Shown here piece by piece: positions 27,068 to 36,153 of a stretch of 64,000 nucleotides of DNA; positions within the stretch are counted from its first letter, which is position 1; each line of letters opens with the position of its first letter. The stretch is from assembly GCA_030653365.1 (NCBI GenBank), contig JAURZL010000013.1, positions 62,001 to 126,000 on the forward strand, in the 5' to 3' direction. This stretch comes from Anaerolineaceae bacterium (GTDB taxonomy: Bacteria > Chloroflexota > Anaerolineae > Anaerolineales > Anaerolineaceae). Below the pieces are notes generated by a model. It saw nothing but the letters and a program-made list of their open reading frames with translations. It did no database searches and was not told the origin of the DNA. The position numbers and the translations under genes are program-made.

Positions 27068-27300
27068 TAATTGATGCAATTCCAATTGTTTAAAGTTGGA
27101 TAATTGAATCTATAAAGTTATTTATTACTTTAAAATAATAAATTTGGTTATTTTCCAGTCATATTTAACTAATTGCAGGATCATAACCAATTTTTTTAAT
27201 GAATGCATCAATCTATAACTTATCATGATAACGGATCGGGAGGTTTTTATAGGGATGCACACGAAAACACCTGCCTACCTCGTGATATTGTAATGATATT

Positions 27301-27939
27301 TCAAACGGATGTATAAGTAAAAGTAGCGTACCCACCTGATATCGGCAACCCCTGGCTATTGTATAACTGGAAAACAAAGGTATGGTCTCCATACCATTCA
27401 GAACCATATGCCCAATGGTCATATTCTGCCTTTTCGCCTGGTGCCACCGCTTTGGTTACAAAAGCTTCTAATTGAACCGTTACTTCACCATTATTGCTGA
27501 CTAGTTTGACATAGGAACCGGGTTCCCACGTAACTGTACCCGTATTTTGGAACCCTATCGCGATGCCAAATCTTTCGTTCCCGACATAACTACGTTTGTC
27601 TTCAGGATATGCAACCACATACATAAGTTTCGCTGATACTGAAGTAATTTGCGTTGGCGTCTCACTTGGTTGGGCTGTTTCAGTAGGGGTTTCTGTAATT
27701 GGTATAGGAGTTGGTGAAGGAGGAGGCTGAGTTTCTGTTGGTACGGGTGTTGCAGAGGGATTATTTATTGCTTCAGTTGTATTTTGCGCATTAATTGTCT
27801 CAACTACTGCAGCCACTATTGCACCTTCGTCAACTGTTGGTAAGACTGGAATTACTGGAGAGGTGCATCCTGCTATTACACTACCTAAGATGAGTAGAAA
27901 AAACAGAAAGTTGCTTCTTTTAAGGAATAGTGAATTCAA
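27301..27939 (-). CDS. Lipoprotein with Thr/Pro linker and NBR1-like Ig domain
   Basis: Exported lipoprotein of about 212 residues. The signal ends in lipobox VIAGC; a low-complexity Pro/Thr/Glu linker (about 55-100) follows, and the C-terminal half is an Ig-like domain of the NBR1/Ig type (IAIGFQNTGTVTWEPGSYVKL ... TFVFQLYNSQG is its ending pattern). This module recurs in Anaerolineae surface lipoproteins; its ligand is unknown. The reading frame opens at GTG 27948, but AAGGTG lies 6 bases before TTG 27939, which I prefer. Monocistronic, converging on the helicase gene across about 230 AT-rich bases. Confidence 0.75.
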   Translation of the reverse strand: MNSLFLKRSNFLFFLLILGSVIAGCTSPVIPVLPTVDEGAIVAAVVETINAQNTTEAINNPSATPVPTETQPPPSPTPIPITETPTETAQPSETPTQITSVSAKLMYVVAYPEDKRSYVGNERFGIAIGFQNTGTVTWEPGSYVKLVSNNGEVTVQLEAFVTKAVAPGEKAEYDHWAYGSEWYGDHTFVFQLYNSQGLPISGGYATFTYTSV

Positions 27940-28281
27940 TGGTATCACCTTAATATTAGTTAAATTTTGGTCAGAATAATACCATAGTTCTATTGACGCA
28001 GTGAAATATGATTGAGTGTTGATCTTGAATCAAAATGAGAAAATTGATATTAATATCAGACAATTGATGCATAGTGAAACATCGGAAATCTTAAGACGAT
28101 AGAATTCTTTTTTTTATAATTCAAAAAATCTTGAGGTCAATGATTAATTCTTTGGAAAATGAGATTTTTTTCAACTTCTATCAGGAATTCTTGATTGTCT
28201 TCCTTTAAATACAAACTATGTATTGTAGATAATTAAGTTATGGTTTTTTAATTCAAAAATCAATTACAAAATTGGGTGGAA
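27940..28281. other. AT-rich intergenic region between CBS and lipoprotein genes
   Basis: No gene. A 14-base palindrome TGATATTAATATCA (28045-28058) is the only structure seen and may be chance in such AT-rich DNA. Confidence 0.4.
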
Positions 28282-28725
28282 TTATTGCCCGTAACCAATT
28301 CCAAGAATGTATTTTTCCATATTTTGAATTTGAAGGTCTTTATCATCAATACTGAATCGAACCACATCACCAATACTGATTAAACCAGCCAATTTATTTT
28401 CATCCACAACCGGTAAATGGCGAATGCGTGTACTCGACATCAATGCCATGCATTCGTCAACGGTTTGATCTGAAGAAATCACAAATACATCCTTGGTCAT
28501 CAATTCACTTACTGGTATATGTAAATCAAGAGTTTTTGTTTTTGCTACTTTTCTTGCAAAATCCCGTTCAGAAAAGATACCAGCAACTTTTTCTCCTTCC
28601 ATTACAAGAACCGCTCCAATTCCCTTTTCTGCCATTAGCTCTAAAACATCAATAATTGGTGTGTTCGTATTAACAGAAAAAACATCATTCCCTTTTACTT
28701 GAAGAATTGTCGATACAAAATTCAT
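28282..28725 (-). CDS. Tandem CBS-domain protein
   Basis: A 147-residue protein made of two CBS domains (about 8-65 and 73-130), a Bateman module that binds adenosine nucleotides and reports energy state. Landmarks are GIGAVLVMEGEKVAGIFSERDFARK in the first and RIRHLPVVDENKLAGLISIGDVV in the second. ATG 28725 follows GGAGG by 5 bases; the frame is open upstream to 28776, but those residues precede the ribosome site. It stands alone with no fused effector, so its partner is unknown. Confidence 0.88.
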   Translation of the reverse strand: MNFVSTILQVKGNDVFSVNTNTPIIDVLELMAEKGIGAVLVMEGEKVAGIFSERDFARKVAKTKTLDLHIPVSELMTKDVFVISSDQTVDECMALMSSTRIRHLPVVDENKLAGLISIGDVVRFSIDDKDLQIQNMEKYILGIGYGQ

Positions 28726-29118
28726 CTTTTCCTCCGATTTGACTAATGCCAATCCGGTAACCGGAATTGGATTCAACGATGAGTGAATTACTCATTTCAA
28801 TAAAGAATTCTTACCGAAATATTACTTGTGACAAATGAAGTTAGCTGCTGTGAATTTTTTATAACAAAATACTTTGAGGTACATCATCTATAATAACTTT
28901 GTTACCAGTAAATTTCATTGATTTCGCAGTGGTGATAAATTGTTAAATGTGATTTAGAGAACGTATTGACTTGTTATCCAGTTGGGTAAATGTATAAGTC
29001 AATATATGGAAACTTATTACTAATTTTAGATTATTTGAATCCTTAATGCAAATAAATATTTGGTTTTTTATGCACCAATTTTCATCAAATTTCATCAAAA
29101 TATTTTAAGAAAACCTAG
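28726..29118. other. Intergenic region upstream of the ROK operon and CBS gene
   Basis: Very AT-rich. On the minus strand TTGTCA (28834-28829) could be the -35 of the CBS gene with a poor -10. A small ATGAGT/ACTCAT hairpin lies near 28780. No gene seen. Confidence 0.4.
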
Positions 29119-29146
29119 TTGACAAAATATTAATTTTTGATATTAT
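29119..29146 (+). promoter_or_regulatory. Sigma70-type promoter of the ROK/sugar operon
   Basis: TTGACA (29119-29124), 16-base spacer, TATTAT (29141-29146). It is about 100 bases before the ROK regulator gene and is overlapped at its 3' end by the XylR-like operator. Confidence 0.65.
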
Positions 29147-29170
29147 TAGTTTATCGCTTAAACAAACTAA
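29146..29170 (+). promoter_or_regulatory. XylR/ROK-type operator
   Basis: Arms TTAGTTT (29146-29152) and AAACTAA (29164-29170) flank an 11-base spacer. The arm sequences and the 25-base total length match, from memory, the Bacillus xyl operator bound by XylR. The right half also keeps AAACAAACTAA (29160-29170). Position at the end of the -10 and start site fits repression by the ROK protein encoded next. Confidence 0.65.
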
Positions 29171-29244
29171 TTCAAGTCAACCAATTCCAGCTGTTTTCCA
29201 TATAATTATTCACCAATCGTTCAATAAGGAATTATGAGTCTCTT

Positions 29245-30507
29245 ATGTCCGGAAAACAAATGTACCAGGCAGGTGATCAAACTTTATTAAGGCAGATAAA
29301 TCTTTCAGCCATCCTAAATCATATCCGTGTCGAGACCCCTGTATCCAGAGTTGTTCTGGCAGAACGAACAGGATTAAATAAAGCAACCATTTCCAATCTT
29401 ATTAATGAATTAATTGATAAAAAATTTGTTAAAGAAATAGGTGTGAAAAGTTCTGGATTAGGTAGACCTCCATCACAACTAATCTTAAATCCAGAAGCTG
29501 GTTTCATTCTCAGCTCTGAAATCGGAGCTGATTTTATATCAGTTATTGGGACTGATTTTTCTCCGAAAATTCTATTTGAAGTTACAGAAAAAATTAATCA
29601 TAATTCAGACGCATCATCAGTGATTAATCTTCTCATATCGCATTTAAAGAAAGCACAGGAAATTTGTAGTCAAAATACAAATAACAATTTTCTAGGTCTT
29701 GCTTTAGGTGTTCCTGGACTGGTTGATTATGAAACTGGATGTTTGTTATTCGCTCCCAATTTGCAATGGAAAGATATACCTTTAAAAAAATTATTGGAAT
29801 CGGAGTTTAGCGCTCCGGTTTTTGTTGACAATGAAGCAAACCTTGCAACGTTAGGTGAATACTACTTTGGTAATGCTTTCAATTATGAAGATGTTCTTTT
29901 TCTCTCAGTAGGTGTTGGCCTTGGCGGTGGAATGCTTCGGCAAGGCCATTTGCTTAGGGGAGTAGGCGGTATGGCTGGTGAATTTGGACACATGACTGCA
30001 GATCCGGATGGTGGGTTGTGCGGTTGTGGAAATCGAGGATGTTGGGAAACGCAGGCAAGCCAGCGAGTGCTATTTAAATATGTTCATGAAGCTATCATTA
30101 ATGGAGAAGACTCAATTCTCAGAGAAAGTTGTTGTAACGATCTTTCCTCGTTAAATACTGATTTGATTGTTGAAGCTGCGAAGAAAAATGATAAAGTCGC
30201 TTTGGATGCTTTAAAAAAAGTTGGACATCATCTTGGGATTGGAATTGCATCCCTCATAAATGCCCTGAATCCTGGAATTATCGTTCTGGGTGGAATATTA
30301 AGTTCTGCGTGGGAAATCTTAGAACCTGAAATAAACCATGAACTTTCAACTCGCGCGTTGTATTGGAACAGGGAAAGTACTAAGGTTGTGTTGGGAAAGA
30401 ATGGAAAGCAATCATGTGTTATGGGGGGAATAGCAGTTGTATACCAGGCAATCCTTTCAAAACCTCACAACAATGAATATATAGAAAATGAATTTCAAAG
30501 GAGGTGA
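29245..30507 (+). CDS. ROK-family transcriptional repressor (XylR-like)
   Basis: A 420-residue sugar-responsive repressor. The N-terminal winged helix (LSAILNHIRVETPVSRVVLAERTGL followed by NKATISNLINELI) fits the ROK/XylR DNA-binding domain; GRPPSQLILNP is the typical linker. The ROK sugar-kinase-like domain follows with the phosphate loop GVGLGGGMLRQGHLL, the sugar-binding GGMAGEFGHM, and the zinc-binding CGCGNRGCWE. It is the first gene of the operon it probably controls: the XylR-type operator sits in its promoter. Effector could be xylose, glucose or a 3-keto/anhydro sugar. The ATG at 29245 is set within TCTT-ATG without a strong ribosome site. Confidence 0.88.
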   Translation: MSGKQMYQAGDQTLLRQINLSAILNHIRVETPVSRVVLAERTGLNKATISNLINELIDKKFVKEIGVKSSGLGRPPSQLILNPEAGFILSSEIGADFISVIGTDFSPKILFEVTEKINHNSDASSVINLLISHLKKAQEICSQNTNNNFLGLALGVPGLVDYETGCLLFAPNLQWKDIPLKKLLESEFSAPVFVDNEANLATLGEYYFGNAFNYEDVLFLSVGVGLGGGMLRQGHLLRGVGGMAGEFGHMTADPDGGLCGCGNRGCWETQASQRVLFKYVHEAIINGEDSILRESCCNDLSSLNTDLIVEAAKKNDKVALDALKKVGHHLGIGIASLINALNPGIIVLGGILSSAWEILEPEINHELSTRALYWNRESTKVVLGKNGKQSCVMGGIAVVYQAILSKPHNNEYIENEFQRR

Positions 30508-30573
30508 TGGAAGAACAAAAAACTTTTAGGTAATACCAGAAACTTAAACCAAATCTAATAGGAGATTGAAGAA

Positions 30574-31971
30574 ATGAAAAAAATATTGTATCTATTGTTT
30601 GTGTTTGCATTGATCCTCTCAGCTTGTGCTCCCAAAGCTACAGAACCTGTTGCTGAAGCACCCGCTGCCGATGCACCTGCTGCTGAAGTACCTGCTGCTG
30701 ATACCACAGGAGTTAAGGAACTCTCAATTCTTTGGGCAGAGTGGGATCCAGCTAATTATTTGCAAGAAATCGGAAACATGTATGAGGCAGAAACAGGGAT
30801 CAAAGTCAATGTAATCCAGGAACCTTGGGGTTCATTCTATGACCTGATGGCTTCACAATGGGCAGCCAAATCCGATACGTATGATATGGTGGTTGGCGAT
30901 AGTCAATGGACTGGTCAGGGTGCAACCCAGGGACATTATGTTGACCTCACTGATTTTATGACCTCAAAAGGTATTGACCAAACAGTAACTGAAGCTACTC
31001 TTAAATATTACGGGGAATATCCTGTGGGTAGTGGAACATACTGGGCATACCCCACTGAAGGTGATGCAGTTGGTTGGGCGTATCGTAAAGATTTACTTGA
31101 AGATCCTGCTGAAATGGAAGCATTCAAAGCTAAATATGGCTATGATCTCGCTATCCCCGAAACCTGGGATCAACTTTATGATATTGCTGAATTCTTCACC
31201 CGACCTGATGATCCAAAGAACGGTGTGAAATATGGCGTCGGTGTTTACACCCAAAAAGACTATGATGGAATGATTATGGGATACGAAAATGTGCTCTTTT
31301 CATGGGGAGCGGATTGGTTTGATCCTGAAACATTTGAAGTAGAAGGTGTTGTAAACTCACCAGAAGCAGTTGAAGCTTTGAAGTTCTACCGAGAGCTCTA
31401 TAAATTTGCTCCTCCAGGAACCTCCAATGCATTCTATGCTGAAATGAATGATGCCTACATTTCTGGTCAGGCTGCAATGATCATGAATTACTTTGCATTC
31501 TTCCCATCACTGGCAAATTCTGGTGTGAATCCATTCGCTGATGTAACAGGATTTTTTGCTGGACCAAAAGGCCCAACTGGTGAAGCTTATGTTGCACTGG
31601 GTGGTCAGGGATTGAGCGTTTTGGCTTACACTTCACCAGAACGCCAGCAAGCCTCAATGGATTTCATCGAATGGTTTGCTACTGATCGAGTACAGACTGA
31701 ATGGGCAAAAGTCGGTGGTTATACCTGTAATAAAGCAGTTCTTTCATCTGAAGAATTCTTAACCAACACACCTTATAACCAAGCTTTTTCAGATTCCATG
31801 CAGATGGTTAAAGACTTTTGGAATATTCCAGTCTTTGGTCAAATGCTTGAGCCTGTAAATCGTTTATTACACCCATACATTGTTGATGGACAGGGTGATC
31901 CTAAAGAGTTATTGGATCAACTTGCACAGGAACAACGTCAAATTTTAGTTGATAATGATGTCTTGAAGTAA
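30574..31971 (+). CDS. ABC sugar transporter substrate-binding lipoprotein (family 1)
   Basis: Extracellular sugar receptor of a CUT1-type importer, 465 residues. Lipobox LSACAPK ends the signal; an Ala/Glu/Pro linker follows (about 22-44). The body begins KELSILWAEWDPANYLQEI and contains VNVIQEPWGSFYD, SDTYDMVVGDSQWTGQG and AMIMNYFAFFPSLA, a type common to large oligosaccharide or glycoside receptors. A perfect 15-base-pair stem-loop just downstream probably protects its mRNA so it is made in excess. AGGAG precedes ATG 30574. Confidence 0.9.
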   Translation: MKKILYLLFVFALILSACAPKATEPVAEAPAADAPAAEVPAADTTGVKELSILWAEWDPANYLQEIGNMYEAETGIKVNVIQEPWGSFYDLMASQWAAKSDTYDMVVGDSQWTGQGATQGHYVDLTDFMTSKGIDQTVTEATLKYYGEYPVGSGTYWAYPTEGDAVGWAYRKDLLEDPAEMEAFKAKYGYDLAIPETWDQLYDIAEFFTRPDDPKNGVKYGVGVYTQKDYDGMIMGYENVLFSWGADWFDPETFEVEGVVNSPEAVEALKFYRELYKFAPPGTSNAFYAEMNDAYISGQAAMIMNYFAFFPSLANSGVNPFADVTGFFAGPKGPTGEAYVALGGQGLSVLAYTSPERQQASMDFIEWFATDRVQTEWAKVGGYTCNKAVLSSEEFLTNTPYNQAFSDSMQMVKDFWNIPVFGQMLEPVNRLLHPYIVDGQGDPKELLDQLAQEQRQILVDNDVLK

Positions 31972-31979
31972 TTTCTTTT

Positions 31980-32013
31980 ATACCTGGTGGAGATTTTTAT
32001 CTCCACCAGGTAT
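31980..32013 (+). terminator. Stem-loop after the first substrate-binding protein gene
   Basis: Perfect 15-base arms ATACCTGGTGGAGAT (31980-31994) and its complement (31999-32013), loop TTTT. No T-run after it. It lies inside the operon, so attenuation or mRNA 3'-end protection of the receptor message is likely rather than full termination. Confidence 0.65.
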
Positions 32014-32052
32014 CCTGGGTCTCAAAAAGAAATCCATTTATTGAGGTAGACA

Positions 32053-32967
32053 ATGACAAAAGCAATAAATATTCAGAAAAGTGGAAAGTGGTATTTGAGT
32101 GAAAAAGCTTTAGTCAATTTATTCATTTGGCCAACATTGATTTTATTAATCTTAATTAATATATTTCCTCTTTTCTATAGCATTTTCTTAAGTTTCACAA
32201 AATATTCTGTAATTGGGAATCAACTTCCTGTTTGGGTTGGATTTGATAATTTTAAATTTCTGTTAAATAGTGAGTTGGTATGGAATTATTTCGCAATTAC
32301 AGGAAAGTACGCTATTTCCTCTGTTATATTACAAACATTGCTAGGTTTTAGTCTTGCGATGCTGGTTCGTGAAAAATTTTTTGGAAGCGGAATAATTACA
32401 ACGATAATTCTGATCCCAATGATGCTTTCTCCCGTGGTTGTAGGGTTATTCTGGAAATTAATGTTCAATCCAGGATATGGGATTTTCAATTATTTAATTT
32501 CCTGGCTGGGAGTACCGTTGACGACAGATTGGTTAGCGAAATCTGATTTAGCGCTATGGGCAATCGTGATCGTTGATGTCTGGATGTGGACTCCCTTTGT
32601 CATGTTATTGGTTTTATCAGGGTTGAGTGCCATTCCTGATTATCTTTATGAAGCTGCTGCTATTGATCGTGCGAGCTCCTGGTTCCAATTTTGGCGTATC
32701 ACACTTCCACAAGTTGCACCCCTTGTATTGATCGCTGTTCTTTTTCGGACAATTGAAGCATTCAAGAGTTTTGACTTAGTGATGGGTTTGACTGGAGGCG
32801 GGCCTGGCGCAGGGACTCGAGTCATATCTGTTGATATCTATACACGAGCATTTCTTGGTCAATTTAAAACTGGTGAAGCCAGTGCATTAGCTGTAATAGT
32901 TTTAGTCGTTATCATTGCTGTCAGCAATTTATATATTACAGCATTAAATAAAGCGAAAGAGGGTTAA
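32053..32967 (+). CDS. ABC sugar transporter permease, MalF-like
   Basis: Inner-membrane subunit of the CUT1 importer, 304 residues and six predicted transmembrane helices (first at about 23-45). The EAA loop that contacts the ATPase is YEAAAIDRASSWFQFWRITLPQ, near 198-219, including the conserved Gly position replaced by Ala in A-I-D-R-A. The cytoplasmic N terminus is short (MTKAINIQKSG). It overlaps nothing but is 3 bases from the second permease gene, so the two are translated together. Confidence 0.88.
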   Translation: MTKAINIQKSGKWYLSEKALVNLFIWPTLILLILINIFPLFYSIFLSFTKYSVIGNQLPVWVGFDNFKFLLNSELVWNYFAITGKYAISSVILQTLLGFSLAMLVREKFFGSGIITTIILIPMMLSPVVVGLFWKLMFNPGYGIFNYLISWLGVPLTTDWLAKSDLALWAIVIVDVWMWTPFVMLLVLSGLSAIPDYLYEAAAIDRASSWFQFWRITLPQVAPLVLIAVLFRTIEAFKSFDLVMGLTGGGPGAGTRVISVDIYTRAFLGQFKTGEASALAVIVLVVIIAVSNLYITALNKAKEG

Positions 32968-32970
32968 TCA

Positions 32971-33954
32971 ATGGCATCCCCAAACAAACAAATCAATTAT
33001 GCGACCCGGGTCGATAAAATAACAACAAAATCAATTCTGACCAGGTATCTCAAAGCAATCCTGGCTGTACTTGTTGCGTTCATAGTTTTGATTCCAGTCA
33101 TTTGGATGGCAATGACAGCATTTAAATCTCGTGCAGATTCAGTAGCTGCTCCTCCCAAAGTATTCTTTCAACCCAGTATGGAAGGTTTTATTGGGTTGTT
33201 CACTCAACGTCGTCAGGTGACTGAAGCGCAAGGATTGAATGAATTAAGAAACGATCCAAATTTAAAATGGTATGAAAAAGTAACATTAAATCGAGGTCAA
33301 CAAATCGTTGGTAGCAGCGAGTATGTTGGTTATTTAAAAAACTCGATTGTTACAGCGGGTGTATCAACAGTTCTATCTGTCACATTCGGATTATTCGCGG
33401 CATATGCATTCAGTCGTTTCAAAATAAGTGGTAAGGGAGATATTCTATTTTTTATCTTGAGTACCAGAATGTTTCCACCTGTGGTTGTCACCATACCAAT
33501 TTTCTTACTTTATCGACAACTAGGTTTATATGACACTTCGATTGGTTTGATCATTTTATATACAGTGTTTAACCTTTCATTCTCGGTATGGTTGCTTCAA
33601 GGATTCATTGATGAAATACCAAAGGAATATGAAGAAGCTGCTCTGGTTGACGGCTATAGTCGTATCCAGGCTTTCTTTAAGATAGTTCTTCCACAGACAA
33701 TTACCGGAATTGCAGCCACAACTGTCTTCTGTTTGATATTTGCATGGAATGAATACGCATTTGCTGTAATGTTGACAGCTCAAAAAGCTCGTACAGCTCC
33801 TCCAAGTATTCCTTCAGTGCTTGGCACCGGTGGAATTGAATGGGCTCAAATTGCTGCAGGTGCATTAGGCTTCTTAATCCCTGTCGCAATTGTAACTTTT
33901 GCATTGCGTAATTACCTCCTTAGAGGTGTTACTTTTGGCGCTGTACGCCGGTAA
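32971..33954 (+). CDS. ABC sugar transporter permease, MalG-like
   Basis: Partner permease, 327 residues. The first helix (about 30-50) is followed by an extended periplasmic loop of about 75 residues containing a charged stretch (GLNELRNDPNLKWYEKVTLN), longer than in typical MalG proteins. The EAA loop is YEEAALVDGYSRIQAFFKIVLPQ at about 213-235. The C terminus ends LLRGVTFGAVRR. It is 15 bases upstream of the first ATPase gene. Confidence 0.88.
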   Translation: MASPNKQINYATRVDKITTKSILTRYLKAILAVLVAFIVLIPVIWMAMTAFKSRADSVAAPPKVFFQPSMEGFIGLFTQRRQVTEAQGLNELRNDPNLKWYEKVTLNRGQQIVGSSEYVGYLKNSIVTAGVSTVLSVTFGLFAAYAFSRFKISGKGDILFFILSTRMFPPVVVTIPIFLLYRQLGLYDTSIGLIILYTVFNLSFSVWLLQGFIDEIPKEYEEAALVDGYSRIQAFFKIVLPQTITGIAATTVFCLIFAWNEYAFAVMLTAQKARTAPPSIPSVLGTGGIEWAQIAAGALGFLIPVAIVTFALRNYLLRGVTFGAVRR

Positions 33955-33969
33955 AGGGATTAGGTATTT

Positions 33970-35055
33970 ATGGCAACTATAGAATTACGTGACGTTACAA
34001 AGAAATTTGGTGAAAATTACGCTGTAAAACCATTAAATTTAACTATTCACAGTGGAGAATTTGTTGTTTTACTTGGCCCATCCGGTTGTGGAAAGACCAC
34101 AACACTTCGCATGATTTCAGGTTTGGAAACAGTAACCAGCGGTAACATCTTCCTCGATAACAGGGAGGTAACTTGGGCACATCCAAGTGCTCGTGATATT
34201 GCATACGTTTTCCAATTTTATGCACTTTATCCTCACCTAACAGTCTGGCAGAATATTGCTTTCACACTTCAAGCTCAAAATGTTAAAAAACAAGAAGTAG
34301 AACAAAGGGTAAAAGAAGTATCCAGTTTATTGAAAATAAAGCATTTAATGAAGAGACGTCCTGGAGCATTAAGTGGTGGCGATCAACAACGTGTTGCCCT
34401 AGCCAGAGCACTAGTTCGTAAACCTGCAGCATTTTTAATGGATGAACCTTTGGGGGCATTAGATGCTGAATTTCGGGAAATTATGCGAGCAGAAATAAAA
34501 GAGTTACATATTTCTCAAAATGCGACGTCAGTATATGTAACACATGATCAAGTGGAAGCCATGGCACTGGGTGACAGAATTGTAGTAATGTCGGATGCCA
34601 CAGTTCAACAAATAGGCACACCAGCAGAGGTTTATCATAACCCTGCAAATGTTTTTGTTGCCAATTTCATTGGTAGTCCTGGAATGAATATGATCAACGG
34701 CCATTACTCTAATGGGGTTATTACATTACCTGGCGGAAATTTATACCATCCCCCATTGGATTGGGTTTCAAAGATCGAAAAGCAATTAGGTGGAGATTCA
34801 GATATTATCGTTGGTTTTCGTCCTGAAGCAGCGAGTATTGTCTCCCAGAAGGAACTATCTGCAAAAGTATTTTTAGTTGAAATGAATGGCAGTAACTTAA
34901 TGGTAGATTTAGCTTTGGACGCAGATAGTAATATCCGAATTCGGATAAACCGTGGTGATCCAGTAATTCCTGGATCTGTGGTTAATTTTTCTATCAATCC
35001 ACTGATGGCACGTTTCTTCAACCCATCCACCAAAATTGCTTTAAAAATGGAGTAA
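33970..35055 (+). CDS. ABC transporter ATPase 1 (UgpC/MsmX type)
   Basis: Energises the sugar importer, 361 residues. Walker A GPSGCGKT (36-43), Q-loop VFQFYALYP, signature LSGGDQQRVALARAL, Walker B FLMDEP, D-loop GALDAE and switch VTHDQVEA are all intact. A C-terminal regulatory TOBE/OB domain follows from about 240. Its start is 15 bases after the permease stop, and the second ATPase gene follows after 5 bases. The two ATPases are different enough to make a heterodimer likely. Confidence 0.9.
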   Translation: MATIELRDVTKKFGENYAVKPLNLTIHSGEFVVLLGPSGCGKTTTLRMISGLETVTSGNIFLDNREVTWAHPSARDIAYVFQFYALYPHLTVWQNIAFTLQAQNVKKQEVEQRVKEVSSLLKIKHLMKRRPGALSGGDQQRVALARALVRKPAAFLMDEPLGALDAEFREIMRAEIKELHISQNATSVYVTHDQVEAMALGDRIVVMSDATVQQIGTPAEVYHNPANVFVANFIGSPGMNMINGHYSNGVITLPGGNLYHPPLDWVSKIEKQLGGDSDIIVGFRPEAASIVSQKELSAKVFLVEMNGSNLMVDLALDADSNIRIRINRGDPVIPGSVVNFSINPLMARFFNPSTKIALKME

Positions 35056-35060
35056 ATATC

Positions 35061-36119
35061 ATGAGTGAATTGACTTTACAAAATGTTACGAAATCATTTG
35101 GGAATATTACAGCACTCAAAGATATTTCCTTTACTATGAAAGATGGTGAGTTTTTTGTTCTTCTTGGACCCACAGGCGCTGGAAAAACGACAACGTTAAG
35201 AGTCATTGCTGGTCTTGAAAAACCGGACAATGGGCATGTGCTTTTTAACAATGAAATTGCTGATAAATTAACCCCTGCAGATCGTGATGTTGCCATCGTT
35301 TTTCAACAATACTCACTCTATCCAACAATGACAGTATATGAAAACATGGCATTTCCGCTTCGAGCTCCTGGTAGAAAACTCCCTGAACCTGTGATTAAAG
35401 AAATGATAGATGAAGCAGCTGAGAAATTACGAATTACCCACTTATTGAAAAGAAAAACCGCACAATTATCAGGTGGTGAAATGCAACGGGTTTCAATCGG
35501 TAGAGCAATCGTCCGAAGACCTCAGGTTTTCCTAATGGATGAACCATTATCCAATCTGGATGCGAAACTTCGAGAGTCATTAAGAGTAGAAATTAAACAT
35601 CTCCAAAAGGTAGAAGGTATTTCAACTTTATATGTAACCCATGATCAAATCGAAGCATTAACGATGGCTGATAGAATTGGCATATTAAATCAAGGGAAAT
35701 TGGTCCAGGTAGGTACTCCGGATGATATTTATGATCGTCCAATAAATACATTTGTTGCAAAATTAGTTGGTACTCCCCGTATAAACTTAACACAAGCACA
35801 GAATCTCAATGGTAAAAGCACTATTGTGGGTTCAGAAATTTTTGTACCACCACCTCCTGGTGTAAACTCAATCGACCTCTTTTCGATGGGAATCCGCCCT
35901 GAGGATATAACTATTTCAACGGAAGGTGAATTTTCAGGAGCCATTGCTCTCACTGAACCTCTTGGCGTTGAAACCATTGTTCATATCTTAAGTGGAAGTG
36001 TAACCCTCATTTCTCTCGTTACAGGTCTCATAGATTTCAAGGTTGGAGAAAAAATTAATTTTAATATAAAGAAAGAAAATATCCATTACTTTGATAAAAA
36101 AGGTGATCGGATTTCCTGA
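35061..36119 (+). CDS. ABC transporter ATPase 2 (UgpC/MsmX type)
   Basis: Second ATPase, 352 residues, with Walker A GPTGAGKT, Q-loop VFQQYSLYP, signature LSGGEMQRVSIGRAI, Walker B FLMDEP, D-loop SNLDAK and VTHDQIEA. All motifs are complete, so both sites of a heterodimer could hydrolyse ATP. A TOBE-like C-terminal domain starts near 240. It shares the general layout with ATPase 1 but little of the variable sequence, so it is an old duplication, not a recent one. ATG 35061 closely follows the first ATPase stop. Confidence 0.9.
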   Translation: MSELTLQNVTKSFGNITALKDISFTMKDGEFFVLLGPTGAGKTTTLRVIAGLEKPDNGHVLFNNEIADKLTPADRDVAIVFQQYSLYPTMTVYENMAFPLRAPGRKLPEPVIKEMIDEAAEKLRITHLLKRKTAQLSGGEMQRVSIGRAIVRRPQVFLMDEPLSNLDAKLRESLRVEIKHLQKVEGISTLYVTHDQIEALTMADRIGILNQGKLVQVGTPDDIYDRPINTFVAKLVGTPRINLTQAQNLNGKSTIVGSEIFVPPPPGVNSIDLFSMGIRPEDITISTEGEFSGAIALTEPLGVETIVHILSGSVTLISLVTGLIDFKVGEKINFNIKKENIHYFDKKGDRIS

Positions 36120-36153
36120 TCACAATAACAAACTGTATGTGAAGGAGATTAAT

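Noticed and set aside
27220..27231. TTATCATGATAA palindrome as a regulatory site
   Set aside because: It lies between convergent genes, where an operator is unlikely; probably chance.
28045..28058. 14-base palindrome as an operator
   Set aside because: AT-only core in very AT-rich DNA, away from any promoter I can identify.
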